This document shows, one piece after another, positions 33,478 through 33,783 of a stretch of DNA of 33,783 bases. Below the pieces are notes generated by a model that saw only the letters and a list, made by a program, of their open reading frames with translations, was not told the origin of the DNA and did no database searches. Location: positions 1 to 33,783 of the forward strand of contig CADCUY010000602.1 of the NCBI GenBank assembly GCA_902806005.1, given 5' to 3'. Numbering within the stretch: position 1 is the first letter of the stretch; each line of letters begins with the position of its first letter. Source of the DNA: an uncultured Quadrisphaera sp. (GTDB lineage: Bacteria; Actinomycetota; Actinomycetes; Actinomycetales; Quadrisphaeraceae). Made by a program: the position numbers and the translations under genes.

Positions 33478-33783
33478 GTGTCGCCGCCGCCTCGATCGCG
33501 TCGGCGTGCAGCGCCGCCGCGTAGTCCTCGGCGGTGCCGGCGCCGGCGATCTCGCCCTCACCCGCGAGGAAGGCCGCGGTCTCGGCCAGCACGGGCCCCA
33601 GGGGGCCGGAGAAGTACTCCGCCTGCTGCTCGGCGGCGCGCAGGTAGGTCGTGCCGGACAGCTGCCGCTCGACGGTGGCCGGGTCGGTGCCCATCTGCGC
33701 CGCGATGGCCTCCGCCGCACCCGCCGGGTCGTCCTGGATCTGCTGCACGGCCCAGTCCTGGGCCTGGGTCCAGACCGCCATGA
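33473..33783 (-). CDS. C-terminal part of ABC transporter substrate-binding protein (aliphatic sulfonate/taurine/nitrate type), cut by window edge
   Basis: AVWTQAQDWAVQQIQDDPAGAAEAIAAQMGTDPATVERQLSGTTYLRAAEQQAEYF resembles SsuA-type C-termini. Confidence 0.7.
   Translation of the reverse strand, partial: MAVWTQAQDWAVQQIQDDPAGAAEAIAAQMGTDPATVERQLSGTTYLRAAEQQAEYFSGPLGPVLAETAAFLAGEGEIAGAGTAEDYAAALHADAIEAAATP

Noticed and set aside
28996-33524. Plus-strand ORFs of 858 and 820 aa (28996-31572, 31062-33524)
   Set aside because: Antisense to MFS, MocR, SDR and epoxide hydrolase genes; composition-driven, no domain signal.
29614-33720. 1368-aa minus ORF
   Set aside because: Only its C-terminal part (from GTG 31083) is real (MFS transporter); the remaining Arg/Pro-rich part is a shadow frame of the MocR and SDR genes.
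1-33783. CRISPR arrays, transposons, integrases, tRNA/rRNA genes, phage defence systems
   Set aside because: No regularly spaced repeats, no transposase or integrase motifs, no tRNA-like cloverleaf or rRNA sequence recognised by eye; tRNAscan/Infernal would be needed for certainty.

Overview
High-GC actinobacterial chromosomal DNA (host genus not assignable from sequence alone). Bases 1-15 (GTGCTCTTCCGATCT) match the 3' end of the Illumina TruSeq read-2 adapter, so the left edge is probably an untrimmed contig end. From left to right: (i) a leftward signalling block with a histidine kinase cut by the edge, a CPBP protease, a histidine kinase lacking its ATPase domain, a NarL-type response regulator and an intact histidine kinase; (ii) a compact leftward four-gene operon: HAS/NodC-like processive GT2, membrane-tethered beta-helix protein with an AlgG-like DPHD motif, second tethered beta-helix protein, and UDP-glucose dehydrogenase. 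It looks like an unusual monoderm polyuronate synthesis and modification module, and it ends at a strong hairpin; (iii) DUF1772-like protein, NmrA-like reductase and GH15 glucanase/trehalase; (iv) from about 14.7 to 27.6 kb, six consecutive divergent regulator/enzyme pairs (AraC/SDR, XRE/SDR+Ohr, MarR/FAD-monooxygenase+NmrA, SDR/XRE, TetR/RidA, MarR/epoxide hydrolase), several with clear operator dyads. Several regulators appear to be leaderless, while the enzyme genes carry Shine-Dalgarno sequences; (v) TRIC channel, second epoxide hydrolase, MFS exporter, MocR regulator, SDR and a partial sulfonate-type ABC binding protein at the right edge. No tRNA, rRNA, CRISPR array or transposase was recognised. 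Many long ORFs in the supplied track are antisense GC-rich artefacts.
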